A stretch of DNA of 64,000 nucleotides from Miscanthus floridulus (Eukaryota; Streptophyta; Magnoliopsida; Poales; Poaceae). Position 1 is the stretch's first letter; each line of letters opens with the position of its first letter. The stretch spans positions 33,498,536 through 33,562,535 of the forward strand of contig NC_089593.1 of NCBI RefSeq assembly GCF_019320115.1, read 5' to 3'. Below are positions 9,396 to 20,337 of this stretch, piece by piece. The position numbers and the translations under genes were made by a program. Below the pieces are notes generated by a model, which saw only the letters and a list, made by a program, of their open reading frames with translations, had not been told where the DNA came from and did not search any database.

Positions 9396-12300
9396 TGTAA
9401 CACCTCGGGTGTTAGCCTTGCATAACTTGACTTGCATAACATGAGCATGATCATCACGCATTCATAAACAAGCATTTACAATTGAAACATTTGATTGAAA
9501 CATCTGCAACATTTGCTTGTTATCGCATGTTTCATTAACATATGCAACCTTTCTCATTATTTCATGTCTCCATGTGTATATGCATATGATCATGAGTGGA
9601 CACATGTACTTGGTTAATATGAGTCACCAAAATATTTTGGCAATGCTTAGGTTCACAATTGGAACATGGTTCATGAATGTCATTTTCCATGATCAAGTCC
9701 TTAAGTCATGTTTCATGTGATTACTTTAAATGGCCCTATGAGTGACTACTACATGAAATGATTGAATGACCTTGCAAATTGCTTAAAAATGTTTAGAGTA
9801 TCTTTATGAACAACTTTGATATTCATGGTTAGGGGTAAAAGGGTCATTAAGCCATGCTTTGATGTGTATCATCATGTAAATGTGACATGTTTGACCAAGT
9901 TTGAACTAGAGGTTAGAGACCTTGCATGGCGGAGATCACTAAAGCAAAGTTGTAGTATTCGACATAAGGAACAACTTTTATTTTTAGGTCATTGATTGAT
10001 TTAGCTTCTAACATGCTTGAATGGGTCCCACAAAAATCAGTAAAATCAACATCTCATGACTTAACAAAATTTTCTAAGTCTTTGATTGACTGACAGACTG
10101 ACAGGCCTATGTTGGGGGTGATTTTTCTCAGTCTCGGTTGAGAATTGGAGCATGATCCTTGAACAAAAGTTGTAGCTGGTACATTAGACTTCAACCTTGA
10201 TGTACTACATTTTCGCTGAAAGCCATTGGTAATGAAGTTTTCATCGTTGCAATACGCGTTGTCAGGCTCGGCTTGGCTTAACTGAATCAACTGACGACGC
10301 CGTTCAGTGGCCGACCGACACTAGGGCAGAGCCGCCGCGTGGACGTCGTGGCTGGCCGTGTGTCGCCAACGCCCTGCCCCACGCGGCAAAGCCAGGCCAG
10401 AGCACGGCTTTAACACCGCCAGCGCCCGCCCAACCCCTTCCGCGCTCCGTTTTTTATTTCCTCGGCCTTCTTCCTCGCCCGCTGCTGCAGCCATTCCCGC
10501 ACCGAGAGCCGCCGACGCCATTGCCGATGATAGCTCATCCTCGCTGCTCCTCCGCCACCGCAATAGCACCACCGTCACCCCAGCAACTCCAGACGTCCCC
10601 CATTGCCCGCTGTTCCAGCTTGGTAAGCCACAGCAACGCACACGCTCCCGCCGGAGTTCACCGCCATGTTCCGTCGTCGTGGCCACGCCGTTATAGTCTA
10701 CCATTCCATGCGATAGCGGATGCGCTAGGTTCGCCGTAGTACACTGGTGCTCATCCAAGCTTTAGGTCGAGCCACTGAGGTCATCACCGGCGTTTTGCCA
10801 TCGTTCCACCCCGCCGTGCCATCACAGCCGTCCGCCATGGTCAGCGGTGAAGTGCTTCGGTGCTCCTTCCATCCATACGAAGGCCACCACCGGGTGCGGG
10901 TGAATGAGTAGACCATGTAGGTGTAGTCGCTACCACCGGCAAGTTCACCAGCGATGAGCTAGGGCTGTGCCACGTCGAACGGCACTGTCACCCCTGTTTT
11001 CAGTCGATGACAAGCGGGCCCGGCTGACCGGTGGGCCCCAGGTTGCCAGTGACTGGTATTAGAAAGCTAGTTCATTTAAATCCAGATCTGGTGTTGTTTT
11101 GTACTTTTTGTATCTTCAGTTTGGTAGCTTCAAAAATTGTGAAATAAATTTGTTAGTGTTCCCTGGGAAGTGTAGTATTTAGGAAAAATATGTTCTTGAC
11201 ATTTACAGTAGAAATTTTTGAAGATTTAAATAGAGAATTGAAATACAGCTTTTGAATGCATTCAAATTTGTTTATTTTATATCTAGAGTTTCCTATGCTC
11301 CAAAAATTATGAAATTTTTGTGGTAAGCTAGTCTTAGCATATATGAGCTCTGGTAAAAATTTGAAGATGAGTGCATGTGTAGATTTGTAGTTAATAGATT
11401 TTTCTTTTATAATTGGGAGATCCTTGTGTAAATTTTTATAAATTATTTAGGAATCCAATACTCATGAAATTTGTTGGAGGGTATACTAGTAGTATATGGA
11501 TGCTAAGAAAAATAGGAAATCTATTGCTTGACACTTTTCAATAGGGTTTTCCATTTATGCTATTTCAAGCCTTGCTGCCTTATCATTTTTGTATAGGGTG
11601 TTCTACTAGATAAAATGACATGAAATTTTTATAGTAGTCCTTTGATAGCATTAGTAAGGCACTGTAAATTTTTAAGAATTTTTGAAACACATCTTATATA
11701 TGTTTATTATTTAACCTAAATATCTAAATAAAATAATAAAGGCATTTAAATAAATAATTTGGGCTTCACCATTATATTATCTTAAATGGATTTGGTATGC
11801 TTAAACTGTTGGTAGGTTTTATGTTGTCAAATTTGGAATGATTACATGAAGTAGAAGTATTGTTACTTTGTATTGCATGTTGAATAGTTTCTGGATAGAT
11901 TCTAGAGTTTGATGAATTGCATGTTGGAGATGATGTGTACTATAAAAATGGTTAATAACAAAGTTGTAGAGAATTTGATAAGCTTTCCAGAAAGTCCTAG
12001 GATCACTGTGTTTGGATTAGTAGAACTCCTAGTTATGAGTGAAACAAGTAGCTACTGTTTTGTGGCATAATCGATGCATTGTGGAAATAGTTAATTAAAT
12101 AATCGAGAAGAGATATGCACCTACTCAATAAACATGATGCACTTGTTAACATATATGCATTCATAATACTTATGCCATACTCATGCATCTAGGATCGGAG
12201 GAAGAGATCACGTTGCTAGAATTCGAAGAAGCAGAGGAAGGGAATCAGCAGGAGGATCCGCAAGCCGCAGCTCCCGAAGGCGTGGAGCAGAACCCTAAAG

Positions 12301-13850
12301 AGCTTCCGGAGTGTCCTGACCACCACCCTACTTCCTTTCTGCGAGGCAAGCCCTAGAGCATTATAAGTCTCCCTGTAATTTACAAATGTTTACTTAAGTA
12401 CTTATGATTGATGCATTAGGTTATAAGAGTTGAATGGAACCACTTGATGCATATAAATTCCTTGTCCAGATATTACACCTTTAACCGGTATAGGTCTAGG
12501 ATCGAATATATGCTTAGCCATGCTTAGACCGGTAGAAGTCGGGTGATGTCCTGTCACCTACGAGATGTAGGTGGATACCGGAAGCACGGTTGGCTATATC
12601 TGCTATCATGGAACAGAACCATGGGGTAAAAGTAAATCGAGACCGGACTGGGAAGTTCGATAGAGAAGCAACAAGACATGGAGGTCTTGGGTGTGGATCT
12701 ATCCCTGTCTGTGTCAATTAAGGACTGTACCATTGTTGGCTGCTTCTGATAAGATTGAACAGCATGCCTCTCACTTAGCTGGCCGGATAACTCGTTCCGA
12801 CCAGCGAAGCTGAGTAATTCAACTCAGGCTAGGAAACCAGTTCTATTGTGCGCTCCTTCCAGGGAACGATCAGACTGAGCCCAAGGGCAGGCTTGGCCTG
12901 AGCATCCTGGCATCTAGTGTTCTAGATTGTGCGGCACGGTATGGACCCGCGAAATGTGTACATGAGTTGTACCATAGGTGACCTAAGGCTATCGTGGCTG
13001 GTAGACCTGGGTTTGTGTTAGGAATAAATTCCCAGCTGGTTGAAATCGATTCAAATCGCCGTCTCTCCCGGATAGTGAGAAACTTGGCTAGTCCCAAGAT
13101 CGTAGTAACTGTGTTATGGAACATGATGGTTAGGATGAATATGGAATTACAATACCTGCTATGGTTACTATTGTATGCTTCTAAATGATATACCACATGT
13201 TTGGCACAGGATAGTTGCTAACCTAGAAATGGATAGTTATAAATAACCTGGTAAAGAATTTGTAACTGTACCATGATTCAATTGCTTTTACACAAAAATG
13301 TTGTCAAGTTATGCCCACTTATACAGCCTTGCATAATCCTTGGAGTTATTTTATTTCTGGTTCATGACGGGTAAGTCTAGCTGAGTACCTTCTCGTACTC
13401 AGGGTTTATTTTCCCATTGTTGTAGATGGCACTGTGTATCATGGTTATTGCAAGAGTTGCTTCTATCCCGCCGTGGATGAGGAGTAAGCCTTGGGCAGGC
13501 TTCTTTATTAATTCCTATCCTTGCTTTTGTGGACCGTGATCTTGCTTGGCACTGTATTAAACTATGTTGGAAACTTTATTTTTGAACTTATTTGCTTCCG
13601 CTTTATTTATCAAACTCGGTTTGTAATAACTTTTATTCGTACTCTGATGACGAAATGTATCTGTGAACTTTATGTAATATGTGGCATGTATGTTGAATCC
13701 TGTATGATCTTGGTTGTTGTAAATCGTTTATCGAGACCCGTCGTGGTACTCGACGGACTACTAGGTTTATATGGGTTCAAGTATGACAGTGCGACCGCTT
13801 GCGGGCTGCCATTGTACTTGTACTCTTATAAATTGGTCGGTTCTGCGACA
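9396..13850 (+). repeat. 5' LTR of the chromovirus (4455 bp)
   Basis: Begins TGTAACACCTCGGGTGTTA and ends TTCTGCGACA. Layout: AT-rich U3 (to ~10230), a GC-rich island (~10250-11060), a second AT-rich block (~11060-12180), and a 3' part with a conserved box (about 13050-13075) and a hairpin (13381-13402). Reading frames on both strands of the GC island (for example 10321-10758 minus) appear in both LTR copies but have no recognisable domain; I treat them as compositional. At over 4 kb this is unusually long for an LTR. Confidence 0.9.
13381..13402 (+). promoter_or_regulatory. Conserved LTR hairpin
   Basis: Arms CTGAGTAC and GTACTCAG pair perfectly around a 6-nt loop (CTTCTC), preceded by GTAAGTCTAG and followed by GGTTTATT. 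Equivalents are at 450-471, 24291-24312 and, on the minus strand, in the solo LTR near 32660-32690. Its place in the 3' third of the LTR would fit an RNA signal (R region or 3' end), but that is inference. Confidence 0.5.
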
Positions 13851-13852
13851 GC

Positions 13853-13864
13853 TAGTATCAGAAC
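13853..13864 (+). other. Primer binding site of the chromovirus (tRNA-iMet type)
   Basis: TAGTATCAGAAC differs from TGGTATCAGAGC, the complement of the initiator tRNA-Met 3' end, by two G-to-A changes and lies 2 nt after the LTR end. Confidence 0.8.
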
Positions 13865-14605
13865 AAGATTTAACGTTATTTGTAACAAGTGTATTTAAAA
13901 CAAAAAGTTTTGTTTTCCAAAAACCCTCCTCTAGCAACTAATAGTTATATAATAGGTATTTGAAATCTAAAGTGTGCCAATGATCACTTTCCTTATGCCC
14001 AAATTAAGGACTATTAGGTGGCTATTTAAGTACTAACATGGGGGTTTCTACTTCGTCGTCCATACGACATGCTATTGTATGGATGCCATTCACTTGAGTG
14101 GTAATGTATGGATCAAATGCCTCTACGTCCAAGGTAAGATGATGAGTGTATGACCGCAAGATGTGAGTGTGCGGTCGGAGAGAGTTAGCTTTGGTACGGC
14201 TATGTAGGCATGCTTGCATGTGTATATGGTGCATATTTAATTATGGGTTTAAATTATTGTCGGGTAGATTGATACGGAAGTATATGTATGGGTTTACATA
14301 TATGAAAGTATTTACCACTACATTCTGCATATTTCATTATGGGTTAGGGCTGAGATGAAATTTTATGCAGGTACACAAACAACGAAACGTGTAGCTCGAC
14401 TAGTTACGCTATTTGTGAGAGAACGTATGTATGCCACCGTGTCTACCGTTAGAAACAAATTTTTTCCTAAGTCTATGAGGACGTATGGAATGAGCATGCA
14501 TCATGATAATTACCATTCACATAGTTACATTGTTCCTCCCCTTATAAAATTCTTACTCGGTTATGTAACTCTTATCCATTATGGCATTATCTCACCAAAG
14601 GGTAC
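13865..14605 (+). other. Chromovirus leader, non-coding
   Basis: About 740 bp between the primer site and the accessory ORF. Short frames only; no domain or repeat recognised. It would form the untranslated leader and might hold packaging signals. Confidence 0.5.
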
Positions 14606-15523
14606 ATGTTAATGGTGCAATTGGCACGCACCAAGCAGACTGCTCGCAAGTCCACCAGAGGCAGAGCTCCTAGCCGTCAGCTTGCTCCATGTACCCATCA
14701 ACGTCACACGTTCCTTGGAGAGTTTGGGATGCCTACACTCTTGTGGAGAGTGCTCAGTTATGTAGGCTATCCTGATGGAATGGAACCCCACTACTTCTGG
14801 GCGAATGAGCAGTTGGGAGAAGGTCTCTTAGTTACTGTGGAGGCCGTTGTTCATCCCCGAGGTGACGATTCTGAGTGGACAGGTTGGTGTTATGAGTCAA
14901 CTGGTAGGACTGCTGAAGAAGCAGTTGGTAGAGCAGCCTTTGGGATCCTGAGGGATATCATGGATCATTTTCCTCAGGAGCTGGCAGCCGCTTTGGTTGG
15001 AGTCTTTCCAAGGGGTAACCCCTCCACTGACTCATGGCAGCAGGCAAGAGGAATATCTTTGGAGATTGGTGCAGTAGAAGGGTAGAACAGCGATAACCCT
15101 TCCATGAGCGCCATGTTCGCAGTGATGAGAGTGTTAGATGGAGTAGAAGGTAGCCTCAGGTGTGTGTCTGGTGCTCTTGGTCATGCCTGTGAGGACCGAC
15201 GTCAGCTTTAGAGGGAGCACGACGCCGAGATTGAGAGGCTCATTGAAGAGATGACTTGGTTAACTCACCAAAGGAATGCGGCCTGGACCAGGGAAGATGT
15301 TCTGAGAGCTCGATAGTTCGAGCTGGGGCAGTAGCTGGCCAATGCGGAAGAATACAACGATCACCTACATGAAGAGGTTCATCTACTAAACAACCAGCTC
15401 CACCCTTATGTCCCACCTAGAGCTGCAAAGATGGATCAAGAAGTAGAGCTTGAAGAAGAAGTGGAGCCTGAGGAAGGAGATGATCCTATGTCTAACCTTG
15501 ATAGTGATCATGATGAGGATTAG
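14606..15523 (+). pseudogene. Accessory ORF with histone H3 N-terminal tail mimic, upstream of gag
   Basis: A single frame of 306 codons from the ATG at 14606 to TAG at 15521-15523, interrupted by four TAG codons (first at 15083), each explicable as CAG to TAG. Residues 7-27 (nt 14624-14686) begin ARTKQTARKST, identical to histone H3 residues 1-11, and the next ten positions keep G13, A15, P16, Q19, L20 and A21; in all 17 of 21 match (changes G12R, K14R, R17S, K18R). The codon before ARTK is TTG, probably a mutated original ATG. The sequence then leaves H3 entirely: a middle region with TGRTAEEAVGRAAFGIL (near residue 110), patterned like the last helix of a double-stranded RNA-binding domain; a charged helical region; and an acidic tail (EVELEEEVEPEEGDDP). 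Function unknown; it may be methylated or read as H3 is. This is not a histone gene, as no histone fold follows. Confidence 0.85.
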
Positions 15524-15879
15524 ATCGCTTAGCACTTAGTGCAAGGTCTAATGTATCACCTTTATTCATGTAATGGACCTATAGTTCGAGTTTGGCATTA
15601 GTGACCCGACTATCATGTAATGTTGATTAATTGCACGTTTGGTTGAACATCAATGCAATTACAGTCCTTTGTCGATAATCACGATTTAAATTTGCATGCG
15701 TTATGAGCGCGATGAGTGGTCAAATTGGGGATGTCATGTTGCGAGAATGAATTGTTGTGCCTCTATTTTTATTGTGATTTTGAGAATTTTCTCCAGTAAT
15801 TTTAGTTTGGCATGAGTACCTAATTCATCTGCAATCTCTTGACATCAACCAATAATCGCTTATTGTTGCAACATCGCAG
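15524..15879 (+). other. Spacer between the H3-tail ORF and gag
   Basis: 356 bp of AT-rich sequence with no supported reading frame. It separates the accessory frame from gag, so gag would need internal initiation, splicing or a separate transcript. Confidence 0.5.
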
Positions 15880-16956
15880 ATGACGTGCACCCGTGCTGGA
15901 GCTAGTGGCAGCCAGGATGGCAACCATGACGACTTGCCACCCCCACCACCGCCGTCTGCTCAGGAGTTCTTTACCCAGTTCCTGGGGAGCCAAAGGACAA
16001 TGGAGGAAGCTTTGCGCCTTATTGCGCAAAACACTGCTCGTGGCCACCCACATCAACCAGGGGCCGAGCCAAATTAGCATAATACATTCAAGGAGTTTCT
16101 GGATACGAAGCCTCCAATCTTCAAGGTCGTTGAGGAACCACTACAGGCCGATGAGTGGCTGAATACCATTGAGCAGAAATTCCGTCTGCTGAGGGTCACG
16201 GAACATCTGAAAGCAGAGTATGCTTCTCATCAATTGCAAGGACCAGCAGGGATCTGGTGGACACATTTCCTATCGTCTTTGCCTGCTAATGCGCGAGTTA
16301 CCTGGGAATAGTTCAAGATGGCTTTTAGGGGACACCATATTCCCCTGGGCCTGATGCGCATGAAAGCAGCCGAATTTATGAGGCTCACTCAAGGAACAAA
16401 GTCACTCACAGAATATATGCATGCATTCAACAACTTGTCCAGATATGCTCCAAGTTTCGTGGATACTGAGGAGAAAAAGATAGAGAGTTTCAAGCGAGGT
16501 TTGGGTACTAAACTAATGAAGACCATGGCCAATTCTAGGTGTGCCATGTACAATGAGTTTATTAGTGATGCCTTGACCCAAGAAAATCACAACAACATGC
16601 ATGCAGTTGCCAAGGGTCGCAAGAGGGCATATGAGGCCGGTGCATCTAGATCTTTCCAGTCGAAAGCGCCTATCACAACTAGGCCACAATTCCATCCACC
16701 TGCACCCAAGTTTAGGCCTCCACCACCTAAAGCTCAGAATAATAGGCCACAGAAACCATTCCATAAGCCATTTACTATTGCCTTACCAAAAGGAAATGGC
16801 AATCAGGACAGCTCCATCGGATTCAGAAGTAATCAACCATGTTTCAACTGCAACCAACTAGGTCATTGATCCAAGGAGTGCCCCCACCCCAAGAAGAATA
16901 GCAACCAAAATCAGAACTATCAGAGATAGGTGAATGCCAGGGCACGTTAGGGACAA
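15880..16956 (+). pseudogene. gag of the chromovirus
   Basis: One frame from the ATG at 15880, continuous with pol. It shows the retrotransposon gag capsid region (about residues 80-210; EEPLQADEWLNTIEQKF, WWTHFLSSLP and RLTQGTKSLTEYMHAF are visible) and then a proline-rich linker (PPAPKFRPPPPKAQ). A CCHC zinc knuckle follows, CFNCNQLGH, with a TGA where tryptophan usually sits, then SKEC. Nonsense codons occur at 16075, 16312, 16867, 16927 and 16948, all explicable by one transition. Gag would form the particle and bind element RNA. Confidence 0.88.
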
Positions 16957-19900
16957 GTGCATTATACCGCTGTGGAGGAAGTGCCCGCCGGAGAAGTTGT
17001 CATGGCTGGTATGTTTCTCGTCAACAAGCATCATGCTGTTGTTTTATTTTATTCGGGAGCTTCTTATTCATTTATGAGTCAAGCATTTGCATCTAGACAT
17101 GATCAAGAAATAATTGAAGTAAGCAAAGGGGGTTTTAACATAAGTTCAGTAGGGGGAACTGTTATTACCAAAAAGATAGTAAAAAATGTGCTCATCTCCA
17201 TACAAGGGAGGGAGTACACAACAGATTTGATAATATTGCCCAGGTTATCGATAAGTGTAATCTTAGGCTTGAATTGGATGAAGGATCATGGTGTTCTTAT
17301 TGACACTAGCACCCGTACTATTATGTTGAGAGAACCCACGGGAGGGAATGCTTTTCTAGTGCCACTCTCCTGTGATTTCGAACCCCAACATTTAGCCTGT
17401 GCTATCCAAACCACCACACTTTGTGAGATTCCAGTGGTTTGTGAGTTTCTGGATGTATTTCCAGAAGAATTACCAGGTCTACCCCTGGATAGGGATGTGG
17501 AATTTAAGATCGAGTTAGTGCCAGGTACGGCACCCATATCAAGAAGGCCCTATAGAATGCCACCCAATGAGTTAGCGGAACTTAAGGTTCAACTGCAAGA
17601 TCTGTTGGACAAGGGTCTTATCCAACCTAGCTCATCTCCATGGGGATGTCCAGCCTTGTTTGTGAAAAAGAAGGATAAGTCACTGAGAATGTATGTAGAT
17701 TACAGACCACTCAATGCGGTGACCATCAAGAACAAATATCCGTTGCCCCGCATCGACATCTTGTTCGATCAGCTAGTGAAGGCAAAGGTATTCTCCAAAA
17801 TTGACTTGAGATCAGGCTACCATCAGATAAAGATCAGACCGGAGGATATACCTAAAACTGCTTTCTCTACCAGGTACGGCTTATATGAGTATTTGGTTAT
17901 GTCTTTCGGACTAACAAATGCTCCAGCCTACTTCATGTACCTGATGAACTCGGTATTCATGCCCGAACTTGACAAGTTCATGGTCGTGTTTATCGATGAC
18001 ATATTGATTTATTCAGAAAATGAGTCAGATCATGAAGAGCATCTGAGGATTGTCCTATCCAGATTGAGGGAGCATAAGCTATATGCCAAGTTTAGCAAAT
18101 GTGAATTTTGGATGAGCAAAGTACCTTTCTTAGGTCACATTTTATCAAGAGATGGAATCATAGTAGACCCATCAAAAGTACAAGAGGTCATGGATTGGAA
18201 AGCCCCAACTTCGGTTCATGAAGTTCAAAGTTTTCTAGGGTTAGTAGGATACTATAATCGGTTTATTCCAGATTTCTCAAAGATAGCTAAGCCTATGACC
18301 AGATTACTTCAGAAAGATGAGAAGTACAAATGGACACCAGAATGTGAAACAGCTTTTCACACCCTCAGAACTTTGTTGACTACAGCACCTGTGCTAGCAC
18401 AACCAGACATTGAAATGCCTTTTGATGTATTTTGTGATGCATCGGGAATAGGTTTGGGATGTGTGCTTATGCAAGAAGGAAGAGTAATTGCATATGCTTC
18501 TCGACAATTGAGAAAACATGAAGTCAACTACCCTACACATGATTTGGAACTTGCAGCCATTGTCCATGCATTAAAGATATGGAGACATTACTTGTTGGGC
18601 AATGTATGTCATATCTATACTGACCACAAAAGTCTCAAGTATATCTTTAGCCAGCCAGAGCTGAACATGAGACAATGAAAATGGTTAGAATTGATTAAGG
18701 ACTACAATTTAGAAGTGCATTACCATCCGGGTAAAGCTAATGTAGTAGCCGATGCACTCAGTCGGAAGTCCCATTGCAACACTGTGGAAGCATTGTTGGA
18801 AGATGGATTCAACTTGTTACATCCTGCTATACTACACAATATCACGATCAGTTGTTCACTTGAGAGCAAAATCATAGAGCTACAGCAGACAGATGTAGGA
18901 ATAAGTCACATCAAGAGAAAAATGCAAGAGCAAGAAACCAAACATTTTAGATTGGATGAAAGAGGTGTATTATGGTTTGAGGACTGACTCGTGGTACCAA
19001 AAGACCATGAGCTAAGGAATCAAATTTTAGCTGAAGCTCACTCGTCCAAATTGTCTATCCATCCGGGTAGTAGTAAAATGTATCAAGATTTAAAAACCTA
19101 TTTTTGGTGGACTAAGATGAAGAAAGAGATCACAGCCTATGTTGCTAGGTGTGACAACTGCAGTAGAGTAAAAGCTATCCATATGAAAACTGCGGGACTA
19201 CTCCAGCCATTGCCTATTCTAGGATGGAAATGGGAGGAAATCAGCATGGATTTTATCATAGGCCTTCCAATGACGCCACAAGGTCACGATTCAATCTGGG
19301 TTATTGTTGATCGTCTCACCAAGTCAGCACACTTTATACTCGTGAACACATGGTATATAGTTGGAAAATACGCTGAGATATATGTTTCCCAGATCATGAG
19401 ACTGCATGGAGTACCCCGTACTATAATCTCCTGATCGAGGACCACAGTTCATAGCTCATTTCTAGGAGCACTTACACCAGGCTTTGGGAACCAAGCTAAT
19501 CAGAAGCTCGACATATCATCCGCAAACTTCAGGACAGACAGAGCGAGTGAACCAAATCCTAGAAGATTTACTTAGAGCTTGTGTTATATCTTCAAAAGGT
19601 TCATGGGAGAAATGGTTACCTTTAGCAGAATTCTCCTATAACAACAGTTATCAAGCGAGTATCAAAATGGCTCCATTTGAAGCCTTGTATGGCAAAAAAT
19701 GTAGAACTCCCTTGAATTGGATTGAGCCAGGTGAAAGGAGATACTTTGGTATTGATTTTGTTAATGAAGCCAAAGAGCAAGTACGTATCATCCAACAACA
19801 TATGAAGGCAGCTCAATCAAGACAAAAGAGTTATGCCGACAAAAGAAGAAGACCACTAACTTTTGAAGTGGGTGACTATGTATACTTGAGAGTATCACCC

Positions 19901-20293
19901 ATGAAAGGTGTGAAAAGATTTGGGATGAAAAAGAAGCTTTCACCAAGATATGTAGGGCCATACAAAATTTTGGAACGAAAAGGGAATGTTGCATATAAGT
20001 TACAACTTCCACCAGAGATGAGTGCAATCTTTGATGTGTTCCATGTTTCTCAGTTAAAGAAATGGCTTCGAGTACCTGAAGAAGCTATTGCACCCACCAA
20101 CGTGCAGCTTCAATCGAATTTGACCTATGAAGAAAAGCCAATTCGAGTATTAGAGGAGATGGAGAGAGTAACAAGGAGTAAGATTATTAAGTTCTATAAG
20201 GTGGTGTGGAACAATCATAGTGAACAAGATGCTACGTGGGAAAGAGAAGATTATCTGCGAGAAGTTTATCCCGCCTTTTTCCAAGAATGGTAG
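16957..20293 (+). pseudogene. pol of the chromovirus: protease, RT, RNase H, integrase, chromodomain
   Basis: Same frame as gag. Protease: FYSGAS at 17047, where the catalytic Asp of D-S-G is Tyr (TAT at 17050-17052). [12 protein letters not shown] (17685), catalytic FIDDILIYS with FIDD at 17989-18000. RNase [10 protein letters not shown] (18433), TDHKSLKYI (18620). Integrase: HHCC zinc region (HPGSSKMYQ to CDNCS, 19060-19165), first core Asp in SMDFIIGLP (19249), second Asp in the DRGPQF region (19435) and Glu in TSGQTERVNQ (19530). Chromodomain: about 20140-20280 with KVVWNNHSEQDATWE. Damage: TGA at 18676 and 18985, one inserted base at about 19431 giving a frameshift, and TAG near 19465. 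The ~1.47-kb-codon polyprotein is otherwise full length. The chromodomain would guide integration to marked chromatin. Confidence 0.93.
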
Positions 20294-20323
20294 GTCTTGC
20301 AAATCTCGGGATGTGATTTTTAT

Positions 20324-20336
20324 AAGGGGGGAGGGG
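20324..20336 (+). other. Polypurine tract of the chromovirus
   Basis: AAGGGGGGAGGGG lies one base before the 3' LTR, a textbook plus-strand primer. Confidence 0.85.
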
Positions 20337-20337
20337 C

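Noticed and set aside
10321..10758. Long frames on both strands of the LTR GC island (also 21235-21703)
   Set aside because: Alanine-, arginine- and proline-rich, no domain, overlapping on both strands; length is explained by GC content. Present in both LTRs because the LTRs are copies.
14606..15085. A true histone H3 gene
   Set aside because: Only the first ~21 residues resemble H3; no histone fold follows and the frame sits inside a retroelement between primer site and gag.
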